Source of the DNA: an uncultured Clostridia bacterium
GTDB taxonomy: Bacteria; Bacillota; Clostridia; Christensenellales; Pumilibacteraceae
DNA: 56,886 bases
Assembly (NCBI GenBank): GCA_947598585.1
Contig: CANQFK010000009.1
Coordinates: 1 to 56,886, forward strand
Direction: 5' to 3'
Position 1 is the stretch's first letter; each line of letters opens with the position of its first letter. Made by a program: the position numbers and the translations under genes. This document shows positions 54,230 through 56,886 of the stretch, one piece after another. A model generated the notes under the pieces. It made no database searches, was not told the origin of the DNA, and saw nothing but the letters and a program-made list of their open reading frames with translations.

Positions 54230-55465
54230 TTATTTATTTTCGCTCATAAATTTTTCGATATCATCTACTTCTTTTATAATGTTTGCCGAAAGGTTTACCG
54301 CCTTTGATTTGAGCAAATAAAGATCGTCCTCTATCCTTACGCCTATACCGAGTTCGGGGAAATAAAGTCCCGGTTCGTCCGAGATCACGGCGCCGACAGG
54401 CAGCGGAACGTTACGATCTATCGGGTCGTGAGTGTCAAGACCTATCGAATGCGAAACGCCGTGGAAATAATATTTTTTAAGTTCCTCGGCATTTTTTATA
54501 AGCCCCGCTTTAAGGCAACCTTTTGTAAGAGTATCGATACAAATAGCTTGAAGTTCGGCGATAGTCATGCCTGCTTTTGCCACTTTTGCTATCTTTTTGT
54601 TGGCGGCAAGGACGATATTGTATACCGTCTTTTGTATTTCGGTAAACTTGCCGTTTATGGGAAAAGTACGCGATATATCCGCGCAATATCCGTTGGAACG
54701 AGCGCCGAGATCGAACAAGATCATGTCGCCGTCTTTCATGACGCTGTTGTTGGTGGAATAATGCAAAGTAGTCGCATTTATGCCCGACGCGGCAATGGTC
54801 TTAAACGCAAATTCCCTGTTGCCGTTCTGCTTTATCGAAAAGTTGTAGTAGGCTTCCAATTGATATTCGTACATTCCGGGCTTGGAATGACGCATAAGTT
54901 CCATAATTCCCTTGTTTGTAGCGTCTATCGCGTCCGAAAGGAGTTCTATCTCGCAGCTTTGCTTTGCGGATCGAAGTCCCACAATTATAGGATAAACGTC
55001 CTCGATCTCGTTGGCGGTGAGTTTTTCGGCAAGGGTCAAGCCGAATGAATTGTAATTGATATTCTTGCCCTTTTCAAGATCGAGATAAACTACCTTGTAT
55101 TGCTCGCAAAGAGCATTGAGCGTGCTTTCGTAATCTTTTTTGTAGTATATATCCTTTTGAGCAATGCCGCAAATATCCGACGCTTCTTTTTTCGTTATCT
55201 TATGACCTATCCACTTTGCATATCTTTCGTCATATTCGTCTATAAATAATTTTTCGGAGCAATTTTTGCCGTCTTTGATCATTATAAGATGAACTTCGGC
55301 TTGTCGAATTCCGGCAAGATAGACAAAATTGTTGTTGGCTGTAAAGTCATAATCTTCATCGGCGCTGCGATTGATCGAATAGCCGCTCGAAAGAACCGTT
55401 ATACATTTTTCGGGCAATAATTCAAAAAGTCTTTTACGATTGTTCTTATAAAATTTTTTATCCAT
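54230..55465 (-). CDS. pepP: Xaa-Pro aminopeptidase (M24 family)
   Basis: A 411-aa metallopeptidase removing N-terminal residues before proline. N-terminal creatinase-like domain (about 1-165), then the pita-bread fold with metal ligands in DLGARSNGYCADISRTF, HGVSHSIGLDTHD, and a C-terminal Glu region (SDEPGLYFPELGIGVRIEDD). Start 55465 (MDKKFYKNNRKRL) follows AAGGAG by 6 bases; the upstream frame to 55492 lacks one. Confidence 0.95.
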   Translation of the reverse strand: MDKKFYKNNRKRLFELLPEKCITVLSSGYSINRSADEDYDFTANNNFVYLAGIRQAEVHLIMIKDGKNCSEKLFIDEYDERYAKWIGHKITKKEASDICGIAQKDIYYKKDYESTLNALCEQYKVVYLDLEKGKNINYNSFGLTLAEKLTANEIEDVYPIIVGLRSAKQSCEIELLSDAIDATNKGIMELMRHSKPGMYEYQLEAYYNFSIKQNGNREFAFKTIAASGINATTLHYSTNNSVMKDGDMILFDLGARSNGYCADISRTFPINGKFTEIQKTVYNIVLAANKKIAKVAKAGMTIAELQAICIDTLTKGCLKAGLIKNAEELKKYYFHGVSHSIGLDTHDPIDRNVPLPVGAVISDEPGLYFPELGIGVRIEDDLYLLKSKAVNLSANIIKEVDDIEKFMSENK

Positions 55466-55507
55466 GATCCGCTCCTTATATCCGATATACATATATTGTA
55501 TGGATAT

Positions 55508-55536
55508 ATTTTAGCACATACCGAAAAAGAATGCAA
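55508..55536 (-). promoter_or_regulatory. Promoter of pepP operon
   Basis: Minus strand: TTGCAT (55536-55531), a 17-base spacer and TAAAAT (55513-55508), about 42 bases before the ATG. Confidence 0.6.
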
Positions 55537-55643
55537 GCGAAAATTATTATTGCATAAAATTCTTCGGAATATCGCTCGATAAACCACACTTCGACTTTTA
55601 TATCGCATTACTTAACGGCATATAACTTTTCCGAAAATAAAAT

Positions 55644-56105
55644 CTACGAAAACCTTAGTTTAAGCAAAGTGTCATACGGAAGTTTACAATCTATCGGTTT
55701 TAAATTACTTATCTTCAATGTTTTGCAGCTTATTTTCTTGTCGGGAGAATTACCCAGCCACCTTTGTAAAAGATACAGTTCGTTGCCGTTTTTAATTTGC
55801 AACGATAAAAAACGTATGAACCATTCACTAAGCTGTAACGAAGCCTCGTATAGGTCGGGACATGTTTCTTGATTTTTGCTTTCGTAATCAAATAACATTA
55901 CATTGGATCTTACCTCATACCACTTATATTTTGAATAATACCGACCGATATGTTGTCTGTTTGGTTCGAATATATCATCATCGAAAGAAATGCCGTCACG
56001 AAAAAATAATGAGTTTGGATATTTAATGTCCGAATAAACTTCATTTGCGCCGTATTCGGATCTATATAAAGCATTTTTAACTCCCAAAAAAAGTATTGCG
56101 CTCAT
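55644..56105 (-). CDS. Hypothetical protein with its own promoter
   Basis: A 153-aa soluble-looking protein rich in Tyr, Leu and Asp/Lys, with no signal peptide or transmembrane helix. I recognise no family. GGAGG is 13 bases upstream of the ATG, a bit far, but a strong promoter supports expression. It lies between the housekeeping block and the mobile element edge, so it could be accessory. Confidence 0.65.
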   Translation of the reverse strand: MSAILFLGVKNALYRSEYGANEVYSDIKYPNSLFFRDGISFDDDIFEPNRQHIGRYYSKYKWYEVRSNVMLFDYESKNQETCPDLYEASLQLSEWFIRFLSLQIKNGNELYLLQRWLGNSPDKKISCKTLKISNLKPIDCKLPYDTLLKLRFS

Positions 56106-56150
56106 GACCGTATTTTTTCCTCCGACTTTTTCATTCTGTTTGTTATCTGA

Positions 56151-56179
56151 ATTATACCATATAAAAGCGTATAAATCAA
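56151..56179 (-). promoter_or_regulatory. Promoter of the hypothetical gene, with flanking inverted repeat
   Basis: Minus strand: TTGATT (56179-56174), a 17-base spacer and TATAAT (56156-56151). An imperfect inverted repeat, AAGCGT-ATA with TATAACGCTT (56165-56190), surrounds the -35 box and may be an operator. Confidence 0.75.
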
Positions 56180-56289
56180 GTATAACGCTTCCCTGCCAAA
56201 CGCCTACTGCTCTTTCACGTTGGGCATCTTGCTTGGTCGCCTTTATTCTTTATTGCTTTTTTCTCATCTACCTACTGGCGACCGCGAAC

Positions 56290-56312
56290 CCCATTTTGCT
56301 TCGCAAAATGGG
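56290..56312. repeat. Hairpin CCCATTTTGC/GCAAAATGGG at the element edge
   Basis: A perfect 10-bp stem with a TTC loop. No strong T run on either side. It lies between the hypothetical gene and the recombinase. Confidence 0.65.
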
Positions 56313-56373
56313 ATTCGTTCCCCAAGTACCAAAAAAAGAGAACCCTGAAGGGTGGCTTCGATAGGGATTCTAT

Positions 56374-56410
56374 GAATAAGCGGTTTGGCGGTTAGTCAGA
56401 CCGCTTATTC
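56374..56410 (-). terminator. Hairpin after the serine recombinase gene
   Basis: GAATAAGCGGT pairs perfectly with ACCGCTTATTC around 15 bases, 11 bases after the recombinase stop on the minus strand. There is no clear T run, so it is a stem-loop 3' end rather than a canonical terminator. Confidence 0.6.
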
Positions 56411-56421
56411 TATTGTCCTTG

Positions 56422-56886
56422 TTACGCCGCAACTTCCGCTTGCGCGAAGTCAGGAATCATTCCCACGCAGTTATAGATGATTTCCACCGCCTGCGTCCGC
56501 TTGCCGCCGTCAATCTTTTCTTTCTCATGTACGATAACCTTTTCTATAAAGTCCCGCACGATTTCGGGTGTAAGTTCCGTAATGTCCGTGTACTTCCGTA
56601 CAATTCGCATGAAGCGCGTCACGTTGTCGGATTGCTCCTTTGCCTTCATTAAGATTTCCTGCAATTCTCGGATCCGTGCGTTCAGCGTTTTCTGCTCTTC
56701 TTCGTATTCCTGTGATAATTTGCGGAAGCGTTCGTCGGAGAGGTTGCCGTTCACTTTGTCCTCATAGAGGTTTCGGATGATACGGTCAAGAGCCTGTACG
56801 CGCCGTTCGGCGTTCTCTTTCTCCTGCGCGGATGCCAAAAGTTTTCTTCTGCTTTCCTTATCGGTATTCCGCTTTAACAACGCCAA
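56422..56886 (-). CDS. Large serine recombinase, C-terminal part (runs off right edge)
   Basis: About 154 residues of the C-terminal end of a large serine recombinase of the kind found in Tn4451/Tn5397-like elements. A long coiled coil (LQEILMKAKEQ, KLSQEYEEEQKTLNAR) is followed by a DUF4368-like tail (ITELTPEIVRDFIEKVIVHE, GKRTQAVEIIYNCVG). The catalytic serine domain lies beyond the window. Higher GC and different codon choice from the neighbours point to horizontal transfer. The frame is open to the edge. Confidence 0.85.
   Translation of the reverse strand: MALLKRNTDKESRRKLLASAQEKENAERRVQALDRIIRNLYEDKVNGNLSDERFRKLSQEYEEEQKTLNARIRELQEILMKAKEQSDNVTRFMRIVRKYTDITELTPEIVRDFIEKVIVHEKEKIDGGKRTQAVEIIYNCVGMIPDFAQAEVAA

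Larger units (their letters stand above)
56106..56421. other. 316 bp gap: promoter of the hypothetical gene and mobile-element edge
   Basis: The left part holds the minus-strand promoter; the right part has two hairpins and base composition richer in GC than the chromosome to the left. No gene is called here. The attachment site of the element should lie inside this gap. Confidence 0.55.
56330..56886. mobile_element. Left end of an integrated conjugative/mobilizable element (partial)
   Basis: Inferred from the serine recombinase at its boundary; such genes usually lie at one end of the element beside the attachment site. The element continues to the right. The exact left border is not resolved and lies between about 56190 and 56420. 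Confidence 0.55.

Noticed and set aside
1..56886. CRISPR array or tRNA/rRNA genes
   Set aside because: No regularly spaced direct repeats of CRISPR size and no tRNA cloverleaf or rRNA signature were seen on either strand.

Overview
The window looks like a chromosomal segment of an anaerobic Firmicute (Clostridia-like, possibly an uncultured gut lineage). The basis is moderate-to-low GC, AGGAGG-type ribosome binding sites, consensus sigma-A promoters, a gene order close to the Bacillus subtilis yqfC-phoH-era-recO and dnaG-sigA-trmK-nif3 blocks, and sporulation-family genes yqfC/yqfD. The genus cannot be fixed from sequence alone.

Layout. 1-11.7 kb (+ strand): a surface/export region with the 3' part of a giant repeat-built surface protein, a lipoprotein, an ABC transporter (ATPase and permease) and a 1,074-aa anchored Ig-like/beta-helix protein. 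11.8-14.5 kb: a small membrane protein, then a compact module of a tyrosine recombinase, two perfect 24-bp inverted repeats enclosing a consensus promoter and a bidirectional terminator, and an orphan type IV pilin-like gene. 14.5-21.7 kb: rnhA, a TVP38/VTT membrane protein, a small membrane protein, a NERD protein, a 720-bp stretch with no recognisable gene, a XerS-like recombinase and a PadR-type regulator fused to an acidic repeat region and a membrane domain. 21.7-31.4 kb: clpX-clpP-tig (-), rqcH (+), ftsY-smc (-). 31.5-55.5 kb (mostly -): SDR and vitamin/queuosine-precursor-type transporter; rnc-plsX-rpmF; galU, zinc-ribbon protein, nif3-like, trmK, rpoD, dnaG, dgt; ppdK; recO-yqzL-era-ybeY-HD phosphohydrolase-phoH-yqfD-yqfC; a small membrane protein; rluD-type synthase, lspA, sepF, yggS, pepP. 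55.6-56.9 kb: an orphan gene with its own promoter, then the edge of a mobile element carrying the 3' part of a large serine recombinase.

The most interesting system is at 12.4-14.3 kb. It reads as a self-contained phase switch: the recombinase stop codon abuts the left repeat, the invertible segment (13431-13554) carries a perfect TTGACA-17-TATAAT promoter now pointing at the pilin gene, and the pilin transcript would end in a chain of hairpins whose loops carry AGGG(T)AT motifs resembling CsrA-binding sites. Inversion would turn the promoter away from the pilin and into antisense over the recombinase gene. Everything from 21.7 to 55.5 kb is ordinary core housekeeping with some local oddities: missing acpP, dgkA, cdd and glyQS neighbours, a short PgpH-like protein, and a 32-aa YqzL.
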